Source: Perognathus longimembris pacificus (taxonomy: Eukaryota > Chordata > Mammalia > Rodentia > Heteromyidae). Taken from it: 64,000 nucleotides of DNA. The notes under the pieces were generated by a model. The model saw only the letters and a list, made by a program, of their open reading frames with translations. It had not been told where the DNA came from and did not search any database. Both the position numbers and the translations under genes were made by a program. Shown here one piece after another: positions 29,361-41,502 of this stretch (positions are counted from its first letter, which is position 1; the number at the start of each line of letters is the position of its first letter). The DNA is taken from the NCBI RefSeq assembly GCF_023159225.1, contig NC_063161.1, positions 4,962,274 through 5,026,273 of the forward strand, in the 5' to 3' direction.

Positions 29361-31129
29361 TTCTATTCCTTCTCACCTGAGCAAACTACTCAGCTACAAT
29401 TCTCCTATGATAGACTTGGCATTTTTCCTTCTTATGCAAATCATAGCAGTCTCCCAAACAGACACCCTGGTTTCTCTGTGTACCTTACATTCCTTCCCAG
29501 CTAATTGCCAAAATAATATCCACACATCTTAAACTTCACAAGTAGTCTGAATTCGTTTATATGTATCCAAATCCTTTGAACAAGAGAATCCAAATTTGCC
29601 TATCAGACAAACAGGAAAAGTCCAGATTAGTCCAGGTAAAATACAAACTTCCTCCAGGAAGCCCAAGGTTCACCAGTGAAGAACTTGGAAAAGGTCAGAT
29701 TTGGAGGCCTGTGAAGTTCAAATGTTCATTTCCCTGCTTCCCAAATGATGGCCGGAAGCAGGTAAGAGCAGCCAGTGTGGAAAGATTAAGGTCCCCGCCG
29801 TAACAGTAACTCCCTCAGCTCCTGGGACCAGTCCCATTTTCCCTGTCCCGAGCTGGCTGGCTGTGAGCACCTAAGGCCCCTTGTGCATGTTTTCTCCTGG
29901 ATGCTCACGGAAACCGAAACCAGACCTTTGGGCCTCAGATCCAGACTCAAGGGGTGCCACAGGTCAGGTCCCTCCCCTTTCCCTTATACCCCAAAGAAAT
30001 CAGTATAGGTGAAGGGACGGCAAAGGAGATAGATTCCATGGCGCAAGCAGCCATGTAACGGGGACGGTACCGGTCATTCCCTGAGCTTTTCCTCAGTCCT
30101 ACCATCTGCCGTTCCCATCATCAAGTATAGAGGCTTCCTCAGTCTGCACCTCGGCTGTTCCAGTGGCTGGGAGTTGGAGCTCGTCGTGGCTGTGAATTCC
30201 CATGCCCTGTAGAAAAGCTTGCCAAGCGTGTGTGAACCATTTTTCCATGGAGAAATATCTGCTCAAGGCCTTTGCTCACTTGGATTGAGGGCCAGCATTG
30301 GTGGTGCATTCAGATGAGGACATCCTGCTGAGCTTTTTTTCTCTGGCCTGGCCTTGAACTGCAATCCTCTTAGCCTCTGTCTCCTGAGTCACTGGGGTGA
30401 CAGGCAGGAGCCTCCCAAGAGCTCACAGCTCAGCCTAAGCTGGCCTCAAACTCAAGGCCCTCCTGCCTGTGCCCCCCTGAGTAGCTGGACTTACAGGTGA
30501 TTCCTGACATGCCTACTCCATTTGTTACTGGTTTTGAGACAGGTTATGACTACTTAGACCAGACTGGCTTCACACTTGCTTTGTAGCCCAGGCTGGGCTC
30601 AAACTCATCCTCCTCCTACTGCTCCTTCCTGACTAGCTGGGCATAGATGTGTGCATCTCCAAGCCCCGATACCACCACCACCTCCTGCTCCTCCTCCTCC
30701 TCCTCTTTTGCTTTCTTCTGGAGGAGAGACATTTCCACTTTCCATTTAAAGAAAGAAGGCCCAGTGTCACCAAGCTAAAAGAACCTCACAGCAGCTTCCG
30801 TGGGAAGTAGTTGTCCTCAGACACTGCTGTGTCTGAAACCGATGGCCCCTTGGGAGTGCTCCCCAGTCGGCCGTGGGTCCGCTGCCTCACACTTGAGCTT
30901 CCTGTCTCTCACACTCGGCGCCAAGGTGCTGTCCTTCCTCCGGCCTCTCTCAAGTGCCTCGGGAGTGGGTGGCACTGGCCTGTCCTGGCAGCCCTTCGGG
31001 GTTTGGCTCAGTGGCCAGCTTGATTGGACTAAGAAGCTTCCGGAAGATAAACAAGGTGCATCTCTGGGTGGGGGGGTTTCTCAAGAGGACTACCTAACTT
31101 GGGAAGACCTTCCCCAAACATGACCTTGT

Positions 31130-31665
31130 CGGGCCTCTGAGGACCCCTTCTCCCCTATCTCCTGGGGAAAATGCCTGAACCCAAATTATGAAAGACACTC
31201 AGCCCTACCCCTCCCACTGGCAGAAGGAATAAGGCATATCTTTGTGGACTTCGCTGAGTTGAGGAGAAATGACGAAATCCCCTTCCCCGCCAGCCCCCCT
31301 CATGTGTCTGACGCAGGAAGAGAATCCAGGGGAGACAGCTTGAAGGTGGAACGGGTCTCCGCCGCCCAGAGGGCGGGGAGAAGGATTAATTACGATGACA
31401 AAGGCGGAAGGGGAAGGACTTGGGCTGACTGACTGATTGGCTGACTGGAATGCCCATCAGGTGATGTCACGAACCTTCCCCTGTGGGCGGGGATTACAGC
31501 CCCCCAAGAGCTGGGTCTCTGTAGAAGTCCCCACCATGATGGCACGCACGTGTTTGCCCCCCAGGGGTGGGGGGCTTCTCTTCCTGTTACAGACGGAAGG
31601 GGAGGGGACAAGCTAAAGCCAACTGTGGCCTCTTAAAGGCACAGCTGTCCCCAACATGACCTCAC
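31130..31665 (-). mobile_element. LTR-like element, antisense, same family as the one in copy 5 intron 7
   Basis: Shares an ordered series of words with 54050-54590: 'cccaaattatgaaagacactc', 'cagaagga', 'cccctcatgtgtc', 'ttggct', 'caggtgatgtca', 'gtgggcgg', 'accatgatggcac', 'ttcctgtt', 'cttaaaggca'. The copy 5 relative has TATA and AATAAA signals on the minus strand, so this one is read as the same LTR in antisense. Ends are approximate and no target duplication was identified. Confidence 0.65.
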
Positions 31666-33327
31666 AACTCCATCAGCGGGGACCCTGCATAGGTGACAGG
31701 AGGAAAGGCAGAAAGCCCCTGGCTTTGGCTGCAGGACTCAGGCCACGGTGCTCTGCCTCACCACAGACACAGACAAGGAGCCAACTGATGGGGGGCCGAG
31801 CCCACTGACAGCCAAACCAATCCCTCCCCCCTTGAGCTGCATCTCTCTGGAACTTGGTCACAGCAGTGAAAGCTCTCACAGGGGCCTCGTTGTGCCCCTT
31901 TTCCATGTGGACCACCTTCTCTGAGCAGAGCTCACAACAGTGTTTCTGGGGCAGCGACCCCACACTGGTTCGGTGCCATGCTCAAGCTCAATGAGTTCTT
32001 TTCATTTTGGCTCACTGAACCCAACCAGAATCAAAGAACCAGAGGAGGGAAGATGGCGCCGCCAAAGTAGGGAGGCACCCCAACTCGCTCCAACTGAATA
32101 GTGAGCTGGGAACTCCAGCACCCAACACCCCATCAAGAACCCAGCAAACCCAACAACCAGAAGCAACAGAAACTCAGGAAACGGAAAAGAACAAAAAAAA
32201 AAAGAAGAGCCTGTAGCCTCCACGGAGCCGGAAAATCTCCAGGGTACCCCTCCCCCACCCGCCAACCCTGGCCCAAACAGGGCCAGGCTGAGAAAGGGGC
32301 CCAGCAAACCAACTACCGAAAAGTCACGCCAGGAGCGCAGAGTCCAGACGGCAGGACTCCACGGACCCCAGAAGTGAGTGCAGACCGACAGAGACACCAG
32401 AGCCGTGGGACCGGACGGCCGGGATCAGGCATAAGCAGCAGGGGAACTGGGCGGCGCAGACGGGGAGAGCCGGGGCCACCACCACCAAATGACTGATCGC
32501 CGAACCCCAGCACCACAGCCCCGAGGAGCCCGCGGCGGCGCAGGACGCTCACACAACCCGGGACCAGTAAGTTCCCCATTACCCACCCCATGGGAGACCA
32601 GCTCTAGCAGAGACCCAAGGCCTGCTAGGAGGCTGGAACTCCCTCCCTACCCCGAGGGAACAAAGGAGCCAGCCACAAGTCAGGCGGCAAGGGGCCCCTG
32701 CAGACTCTGGGAGGACACAGGAGCCGGCAGAGGCGGAGCAGCCCCAAGGCAGCAGAGGAGCCGGAGCCGGGCCCCACCGGCCCCGCCCTCTCCCCAACAG
32801 GGGCCCGGAGACCGGTGGTTCTCGTGGACTTTTTGAACAGCACTCACAGACTCACTGAGCCCGAACACACGCCCCCCCTCGCAGCTGAGGCACAGAGTCT
32901 GTGGGCACCAACCCGCGCCCAGACACTTGGCCCAGCTGGGGCTTGTGCATACCGCTCCCCCCACAGCAGACTCGCGAGAGGGCACAAGCGCCCCCCAGCA
33001 GCTCGGGGCAGCACACCCCCGGAGGAGTGCACACGCACGTGCCCCCCCCCCCCGAGGGCCAGCGTGCTAGCCCTCCAGCAAGAGGACCTCCTGCCCAAAC
33101 CTCCACAGGAGCTTCCCACAGGTGGGCAGGTCCCCACGGCGGCAGCACCCGCTTTTGTGGGCCCACTTCACACAGGTGGGCAGGGCCCCCCAGCGGCAGC
33201 ACTCGCTCTGCTAGGGGTATCTCTGCACAGGTGGGTGGGCCGCCCCTCAACAACACTGGCCCTGGAGCAACAGCCAAACTCAAACCCAGAGCCAGGGCAC
33301 AAACTAGTCTCCCACTAACAGACCAGC

Positions 33328-34236
33328 TTGAACCAGCACAAAGCCAAACCAGGGAATCCACCCACAGATCTCCAGATGCGCAAATCACAAAGAAATATAG
33401 CAAGTTTCATCAAAGGGCAAGCCAACTCGCCAGCTCCAAAAAGCAGCACGACTGAAGAGGAGATGGAGAATAAAAAAACAGCTGAGGCTTTGTTAGCAGA
33501 AATGATGGGAAGCGTCAGAAACGAAATCAGAAAACAATTCCAGGAGTTCAGAGTAGAAGTCTCGAAGGACATCCAGGAAGCCAAGAAAGAAATGGAAGCA
33601 AAAATGGATACAGTGCAAACCTCCTTTAAAGAAGACCTTAACATCCTGAGAAGTGAAATGCATGAAAAAATACATTTAAAATACAACTCTTTAAAGGAAG
33701 AAATTTCCACGATCAGAGCTGATCTGGCAACTATAAATAGCTCTCTGACATCCATAAACTCCGCAATTGAATCCACAGCACAAAGAATTGACCAGATGGA
33801 AGCCAGAATCTCTCTCTTGGATGATGATGCAGCCGATAAGAACCAGAAAATTACCACACTCCAAGAAACGGTAAAGCTCCAGGGCAGAATAATCCAGGAA
33901 CTAGTGGACAAAGACAAGAGATATAATCTGCGCATAATTGGAATAGAAGAAGGAGCCAAATACCAGAGCAGAGGGCTTCAAAATATTCTCAATAAAGTGA
34001 TTGCAGAAAACTTCCCCAAACTCACAAGGGACCCCATCCAGGTAACCGAAGCCTATAGGACACCTGGCAGACCACACCCCAGAAAAGCCACACCAAGGCA
34101 CATAATATTCAAGACTTCAGATCTCAAGAATAAAGAGCAAATTTTGAATGCAGCCAAAGTGAAGAAAAAAATTTACTACAATGGGAAGAGGATCCGAATA
34201 ACAGCAGACCTCTCCACACAAACCTACCACATATGA
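33328..34236 (+). pseudogene. L1 ORF1 remnant (RNA-binding chaperone)
   Basis: Open for 302 codons: a basic N-terminus, a long heptad coiled coil (about residues 40-190, rich in E, K, I and L), then the RRM-like core (about 195-260) and the start of the C-terminal domain. The frame stops inside the C-terminal domain (ADLSTQTYHI then TGA). Homology continues in a shifted frame (about 34240-34400), so a frameshift removes the last third of that domain. ORF1p normally trimerises and coats L1 RNA in the cytoplasm. Confidence 0.85.
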
Positions 34237-34540
34237 AGAGAGTAGAAGAACACCAAGTTCTACAGGCCAATAACTGCCAACCTAGAATAAAATATCCAGC
34301 GAAGTTGGAGTTCACATTCGAGAGGAAAACCAGATCTTTGCATAGCAAAGAGGATCTAAAGGAGTATGTGAATAAAAAACCACCCTACAGCAAATTCTAA
34401 GAGGGGAATCCCACCCAACAGAAATCGTACAGTACACACAGACAGAAACAGAAAGAAACTACAATAGCCAGAGCCCAACAGAAAGAGCAGCCCACTAAAG
34501 ACAAGAAAAAGAAAAAGAGGAAAAACAGCCCAGCAAGAAA

Positions 34541-37500
34541 ATGGAAGGAGTAAAAACACTCTTATCCTTGATCTCTTTGATTTTTTTTTTTTTTTTTTGG
34601 CCAGTCCTGGGCCTTGGACTCAGGGCCTGAGCACTGTCCCTGGCTTCTTCCCGCTCAAGGCTAGCACTCTGCCACTTGAGCCACAGCGCCGCTTCTGGCC
34701 GTTTTCTGTATATGTGGTGCTGGGGAATCGAACCTAGAGCCTCGTGTATCCGAGGCAGGCACTCTTGCCACTAGGCTATATCCCCAGCCCCGATCTCTTT
34801 GAATATAAATGGTTTAAACTCTCCGATAAAAAGGAGCAGACTGGCAGAATGGATCCGCAAACAAAAAGTTGCCATATGGTGCCTACAAGAGACCCACCTT
34901 ACAGCAAGGGATAAAAACAGGCTCCGAATGAAAAGATGGAGCAAGATCTTCCAAGCAAACGCACCTACCAGAATGGCAGGAGTAGCCATCCTGATCTCAG
35001 ACAAACTGGACTTCTCATTAAAAGCAACTCAAAAAGACAAAGATGGCCACTATATTTTAATACAAGGAAAAATCCAGAATCAAGACATTACGATGATAAA
35101 TGTATACTCACCGAACAAAAGAGGCCTTACATATGTCAAGCAAATTCTCACAGAACTACAGAACAAGATAGACCCAAACACAATCATAGTGGGTGACTTT
35201 AATACCCCACTCTCTCCAAGAGACAGATACAACACCCAGAGGATTAGCAAGGGAGCTGAGGTCCTAAGTAACACCATATCCCAAATGGATATGACAGAAC
35301 AGAATCTTCCACTCTACAGAGACCCAATACACCTTCTTCTCAGCAGCACATGGTTCATACTCCAAAATAGACTATGTCATAGCCCACACAAAGAACCTCA
35401 GCAAATACAAAAGTATTGAAGTCATCCCATGTATTATATCTGACCACAGTGGAATAAAGGTAACCCTCAATAACAACGGTTACCACAGAGGCTATACACA
35501 TTCTTGGAGGCTAAACCCCACACTGCTATCCAACACTTGGGCCACAGACCAAATTAAAGATGAAATCAACGAATTCATAAGCCACAATGACAATGAAAAC
35601 ACATCACAAAGAAACCTATGGGACACAGCTAAGGCAGTACTGAGGGGCAAGATCATCGCCCTCAGCACTCACATTAAAAGAATGGAAACAGAGCAGGTGA
35701 ATAACCTCACAATGAAACTGAAACAACTGGAGAAACAAGAAATGATCGAACCTAAAATGACTGGGAGGAGAGAGATCACAAAGATCAAAGAAGAGATAAA
35801 TCTGATTGAAAATAGAAAGACCATTCAACAAATAAATAAGACTGAAAGCTGGTTCTTTGAGAAAATAAATAAAATTGACAGACCCCTCGCAAGACTTACA
35901 AAAAAAAAAAAAAAAAGAGACTCATATACGTAAAATCAGGGACTCCACTGGAAAAATAACAACAAATACACACGATATTCAAACAATCATAAGGAACTAT
36001 TTCCAGAACCTCTACTCACTAAAAAACAATAATTTTACAGAAATGGATCAATTCTTAGAGAAGTATAAACTGCCCAAACTGAACCAAGAAGAAATAAATC
36101 AACTAAATAAACCAATAACTTACAGCGAGATACAGGGGGTAATCAAGAACCTCCCAACAAAGAAAAGCCTAGGCCCAGATGGATTCACCAACGAATTCTA
36201 TAAAACCTTTAGTGAGGAGCTAATACCAATACTCCTCAAACTCTTCCGCGAAATAGAAACAGAGGGAGAAATCCCAAACTCATTCTATGAAGCTAATATC
36301 ATACTCATTCCCAAACCAGGCAAAGACCCAACAAAAAAAGAGAACTACATACCAATATCACTAATGAACACAGATGCAAAACTCCTCAATAAAATATTAG
36401 CTAACAGGATCCAGAAACTGATCAAGAAAATTATACATCATGACCAAGTAGGCTTCATCCCACAGTCACAAGGATGGTTCAACATCCGTAAATCAATCAA
36501 TGTAATTCACCACATAAACAGAACTAAAATCAAGAATCACATTGTTATCTCAGTTGATGCCCAAAAAGCCTTTGACAAAATACAACATCCATACTTATTA
36601 AAAGCTCTGGAGAGAACAGGAATAGATGGAACATTCCTCAAAACAATAAGAGCCATATACAACAGACCAACTGCTAACATCACATTAAATGGAGAGAAAC
36701 TTAAATCATTCCCCCTAAACTGAGGAACAAGACAAGGATGCCCACTCTCCCCACTTCTTTTCAACATAGTGCTGGAATCCCTAGCCATAGCAATAAGGCA
36801 AGAGGAGGACATCAAAGGGATCCACATCGGCAAGGAAGAAATCAAGCTATCCCTATTCGCAGACAACATGATCTTATTTCTGAAAGACCCAAAAAACTCA
36901 GTCCCCAAACTCCTACACCTAATAAACCATTTTGGCAAAGTAGCAGGATACAAAATCAATCCACAAAAGTCAGCAGCTTTTCTGTACACCAGCAATGTAC
37001 AAGCAGAAAAGGAAATTATGGAAACAATTCCATTTACAGTAGCCAAAAAAAAATAATAAAGTACCTAGGGATCAACCTAACCAAGGACGTGACGGACCTA
37101 TTTAATGAGAACTATTAAAATCTAATAAGGGAAATCAAAGAAGACACATGGAGATGGAAAGACCTCCCATGCTCATGGGTAGGCAGAATTAATATAGTGA
37201 AAATGGCCATACTGCCCAAATTGTTATACAAATTCAATGCAATCCCTATCAAAATCCCAGCCACATTCTTCACTGAAATAGAGAAACCAATCCATAAATT
37301 CATATGGAACAGCAAAAGACCTAGAATAGCCAAAGAAATTCTAGGCAAAAAAAGCAGTGCAGGAGGTATCACAATACCAGACTTCAAGCTCTACTACAGG
37401 GCCATCATAACAAAAACAGCCTGGTATTGGTATAAAAACAGACCGGAAGACCAATGGATCAGAATTGAAGACCCAGAAATAAAACCGCACTCTTACAGTC

Positions 37501-38580
37501 AGCTGATATTCGACAAAGTAGCTAAAGACATACAATGGAATAAACAGAGCCTCTTCAACTACTGGTGCTGGGAGAACTGGACAGCCATATGCAGAAAACT
37601 CAAAGTAGACCCAAGCCTATCACCATGCACCAAGATCAACTCAAAATGGATCAAGGACCTCAATATCAGACCTGAATCCTTGAAACTACTGAAGGACAGA
37701 GTAGGAAAGACGCTAGAACTTATAGGCACAGGAAGGAACTTCCTGAATAGAGTCCCAGGGGCACAACAGGGGAGAGACTCGACACGTGGGACTACTACAA
37801 ATTAAAAAGTTTCTGCACAGCTAAGGACATAGCCACCAAAATAGAAAGACAGCCAAGCATATGGGAAAGGATCTTTACCAGCACAGCAACAGACAAAGGC
37901 CTAATATCTGTCATCTACAGAGAACTCAAAAAACTAAGCCCCTCCAAGCCCAATAAACCAATTAGGAAATGGGCAAAGGAGCTAAAGAGAGACCTCACAA
38001 GAGAAGAGATAAAAATGGCAAAGAAACATATGAGGAAATGTTCAACATCCCTGGTAGTAAAGGAAATACAAATAAAAACAACCCTGAGATACCACCTCAC
38101 TCCAGTTAGAATGGCCTATACTCTGAACTCAGGCAACAACAAATGCTGGAGGGGGTGCGGGGAAAGAGGAACCCTTCTCCATTGTTGGTGGGAGTGCAAA
38201 TTAGTACAACCACTTTGGAGAACAGGAGGTTTCTCAAAAAGCTCAATATAGACCTACCCTATGACCCAGCCATAGCACTCCTAGGCATCTATCCCGAACA
38301 GCAGGTCCCAAGATATCAAAAAGACATTTGTACTTCCATGTTTATCGCTGCACAATTCACAATATCCAAAATATGGAAACAACCCAGATGCCCCTCCACA
38401 GATGAATGAATCCAAAAAATATGATACCTTTACACAATGGAATACTACATAGCGATTAGGAATGGTGAAATATTGTTATTCGCAGGGAAATGGTCAGAAC
38501 TTGAACAAATAATGTTGAGCGAGGCAAGCCTAGAACACAGAAAACAAAGGGGCATGATCTCCCTGATATATGACTGTTAA
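34541..38580 (+). pseudogene. L1 ORF2 remnant (endonuclease-reverse transcriptase)
   Basis: The start codon at 34541 opens MEGVKTLLSL, then an antisense SINE interrupts codon 14 or so (34581-34790). The endonuclease domain resumes at 34799 (LNINGLNSPIKR, QETHL), shifts frame near 35330 and is picked up in another frame (ISDHSG). The RT domain is open at 35875-36723, is cut by TGA at 36721 (before [10 protein letters not shown]), then resumes at 36769 with FADN (36856-36867) in place of FADD. Another A-run frameshift lies near 37040. The C-terminal CCHC-type motif (CX3CX7HX4C) survives at about 38140-38200. Its last stretch carries further shifts. No function is possible. Confidence 0.88.
34581..34790 (-). 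mobile_element. Dimeric ID-like SINE inside L1 ORF2
   Basis: Poly(T) then a complete antisense dimeric unit, flanked by the duplication GATCTCTTTGA (34570-34580 and 34791-34801). Removing the insert restores continuity of the L1 text at this point, which shows the SINE came later than the L1. Confidence 0.9.
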
Positions 38581-39047
38581 GATGGGGTGACGGAGAGACA
38601 TTAGAGACCAGGTCTGTGAAACCAAAAACTGCTTGTCAAATGATATTTCCCACAGGATTGGGTAAGCGACCCAACATTATGTAACTAAAACCAAACAACT
38701 ACTCAACATCTAAAGGTCAAAAATTGACCTCTCAGTGGGATACAATAGCTCAAAAGCTATGTATGTACGTTCATATAAGACTACTGTCGACATATTGTCT
38801 AATGTTGACATTACATTTAAAGCCCTAGGCGAATTTTCTTGGGCGTAGGCCACGTGGCTACTGTATATGTTCTTGATACATTGTGTATTATATATATGTC
38901 TGCCTGACCTAGGGAAGGGAAAGAAAACAGGGTTTAAGATATCACAAGAAATGTACACACTGCCCTACTATGTAACTGTACCCTTTTTGCACAACACCTT
39001 ATCAAAAAATTTCTGTTTAATTAATAAATTTTTAAAAAATAAAAAAA

Positions 39048-39276
39048 GAATTCCCTTAAAAGAGCTAAGAAGAAGGACTTTATAGAGCTATATTATGATG
39101 ATTTTAAAATAAGACAGACTCAGAAGTGGCCTGAGGTCAGTGAGCTGTGGAAAGATGCAGCTGAGATCTGAACTTGTATTTGCTGACAGAACTGAAGCTT
39201 CCTGCTCTGTCTAAATCATTAGTTAGCACATAGAAAAATTGGCTACATTGTTGATTTAAAAATCTCCTTCTGCTCC
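39048..39276 (+). other. Probable 3' transduced segment of the L1
   Basis: About 230 bases of non-L1 sequence between the L1 A-rich end and the final AATAAAAAA before the right target duplication. It has no recognised gene content. If it is a transduction, the L1's source locus should carry the same sequence without the duplication. Confidence 0.55.
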
Positions 39277-39298
39277 AATAAAAAAGAATCAAAGAACC

Positions 39299-41004
39299 GT
39301 ATGTTTGGCTTGTTTCTCCTTACTTTGCGGTTCCTTCCATGCCCAGGGTGCCGGCGCCTGGAGGATCTTTATCATCTTTTTATAATCCCAGAGGGGCTGT
39401 CACTCCTCCCCACCAGCCACAGGGCAGCGGGTGGGGGGGGGGGGGCAGGAGCCACTCAGGAATGGGAGCGGTGCCTCCCTGTCCCTTATCCCCCTAGACT
39501 AAGCTGCCACTGCTTCAGAACAATGTGGCCATGGCTGACCGTGTCAGTGGTCCCCAAAAGCACCAGGGACTCGGCCACCAGCTGGGGGTCACAGACCCCA
39601 GTGAGGCTGACACCACTGCCAGCTTCCTGTTGTGAAAGGTGCAGATGAATGTCAGCAAAGGTAAACAGCCCCTGCCTAAGGGACACTGCCCTTCTGTCCT
39701 CTGGAGCCACACAGTGCTTCAGTCTCTGTCACGAGAGGAGTCACGGGTGCCACTCCTGCCTGTCCGGAAGCCGCCCCAGCCCCTAGGTATAGACAGATTG
39801 TTTTGGTGTTTGGTGTTGTAGGTAGCTGAGATTAGGAAGAGGGAAGACAGATCCTGACAGATCCCCACATCCTACTGGAGCCCACACTCACTCGGCGTGG
39901 ATGGAAACGAAAAGCAAACAGAGGCCCTGCCCGGCGGCCCACTGCCAGATCCCACAGGTCATGGCCACCAGTGTGGAAGGTCCAGCGAGGCAGAGAGTTT
40001 GCACACTCCAAACTTGCCAAATGAACTTCCCCGGAGAGGAAACCACCTAAGTGCGAGGCACTGCCATCAGGCCAGCCTGAACCCAGCTGAGCCCACAGGC
40101 CACACTCCACCTCAGGCCGCCCGGAAGAGGGGGGGCAAGGAGGGGGGATGGGCCAGGACTGACACCCAAGTCTCAGGCCTTACATTTTCAGTTTGTTCAT
40201 TTCAGATAGGCCAGCCTGCTGCTTCCTACTTGGTTGAGATTGCAAGCCAAAACCACAGTGCCGGATGGTTGACTAGGACTGCTTCTGGAAATGCAAGTTT
40301 TATTTTATTTTATTTATTTATTTATTTATTTTTGGCCAGTCCTGGGCCTTGGACTCAGGGCCTGAGCACCGTCCCTGGCTTCTTCCCGCTCAAGGCTAGC
40401 ACTCTGCCACCTGAGCCACAGCGCCCCTTCTGGCCGTTTTCCATATATGTGGTGCTGGGGAATGGAACCGAGAGCTTCATGTGTAGGAGGCAAGCAGTCT
40501 TGCCACTAGGCCATATTCCCAGCCCTGGAAATGCAAGTTTTAGAACTTTCTCTTCTTCTTTGGGCCTCCTGTCATTTGCATGCCACATTTCAGTGGCTGA
40601 GACACATGAGTCCAAGGCCAGCCACAGCAAGACCTGTCCCAAAAGGAAGAAAAGAAAAAAGAAAGGACACAACAGGAAAGTCAGCAGCCAGTGGAAACAC
40701 ATTGAAGTCACTAGACAAAGTCTTCAAATCAGCTCACTGAAATCGGTGAAAATAACTAATGTGAACATGTACTTTTTTAAAAAAATGTGGATGGAGGATG
40801 ATGGATCAGGTGTGTAATCATAGCTACTTAGGAGGCTAAGATCTGAAGGTTGAGGTTCTCATCCAACTCAGACAGCAAAGTCCATGGCACGCCTATGTTC
40901 CAATAACACCAACAAATACAGAATGAGAGGGAGGGCACCATTGCCATAGAGCCAGCTGTGAGTGAAAAACCCCAGGGGAAGCCAGTGCCTGGAGGTTAAG
41001 TGCC

Positions 41005-41047
<43 letters not shown>

Positions 41048-41500
41048 AAAGAGACATGCACACAAAATGAAAGGTTTACAAATTTTCTAGGAGGGACAGA
41101 AGTTTTGACTGAGAACCAAACAAATTCTTGAGGTCACAGATCCCCCCCCCCCCCCGGGCGGGATGCAGCGGCCCACACCTGTAATCCCAGCTCCTCAGGA
41201 GCCTGACACTCAGAATCACAGACCAAGCCAGCCCGCAGGAAAGCCCGTGAAACTCAAATGAATCACCTCAAAACAGGAAGTAGAGTGGTGGTTCCAAGTT
41301 GTACACTGCTTCCAACGAGAAAAACAATTATAAACCCCAACCAAGAGTTCAGGCCAAGTGACATTTTAAAAAAGAAACAATATTAACTGCCTAAGTAGCT
41401 CATGACTGTAATCCTTGCTACCATTAGGTCCACCAAGATACCTCATAAGCTCAAAAACATCACAATTGTCTCTTCATATCCAAATTCTAATATGCCAGAG
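39299..41500. other. Spacer upstream of distal CYP2D genes
   Basis: No gene recognised. Holds unassigned GC-moderate sequence (39299-40290), (TTTAT)n at about 40299-40330 leading into an antisense dimeric ID-like SINE (to 40527), a sense composite SINE (40805-41008) ending in (CA)n (41010-41046), and another diverged sense composite SINE (41160-41370). A 306-codon open frame at 39897-40817 crosses the SINE and is not a gene. Confidence 0.65.
40299..40527 (-). repeat. Dimeric ID-like SINE with (TTTAT)n tail
   Basis: Antisense copy; the tail has become a TTTAT simple repeat. Flanking words 'ggaaatgcaagtttta' occur on both sides (about 40288-40303 and 40527-40542), a likely target duplication of about 16 bases. 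Confidence 0.85.
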
Positions 41501-41502
41501 TA

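Larger units (their letters stand above)
26513..32026. other. Gene-poor spacer between proximal and distal CYP2D copies
   Basis: No coding gene recognised. It holds a sense composite SINE with (CA)n tail (26957-27214), an AT-rich unassigned stretch (27215-28130) with poly(A) runs at about 27853-27867 and 27980-28000, and three antisense composite SINEs (about 28145-28400, 28535-28770, 29115-29360). A GA-rich run lies at 28420-28470, and degenerate SINE or 7SL-like fragments at 30290-30690. An antisense LTR-like block is listed separately (31130-31665). Confidence 0.6.
32041..39284 (+). mobile_element. Nearly full-length LINE-1, inactive, with probable 3' transduced tail
   Basis: GC-rich 5' UTR (32041-33327), ORF1 remnant, short spacer, ORF2 remnant and AT-rich 3' UTR ending in A-rich sequence around 39047. 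A 14-base direct repeat, AGAATCAAAGAACC, flanks it at 32027-32040 and 39285-39298. The right repeat lies about 237 bases past the L1's own A-rich end and directly after AATAAAAAA. That fits retrotransposition of a read-through transcript carrying downstream sequence. The element is dead: ORF1 and ORF2 carry stops and frameshifts, a SINE is inserted in ORF2, and the RT catalytic FADD reads FADN. Confidence 0.9.

Noticed and set aside
32852..33403. 183-codon minus-strand and 184-codon plus-strand frames
   Set aside because: They lie in the GC-rich L1 5' UTR, where stop codons are rare; no protein family recognised.
39897..40817. 306-codon open frame on the + strand
   Set aside because: It runs through an antisense SINE and a simple repeat, has no recognisable domain and no splice context; chance open frame.
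41010..41046. Regular short repeats as a possible CRISPR array
   Set aside because: Plain (CA)n microsatellite; the window is mammalian and has no repeat-spacer structure anywhere.
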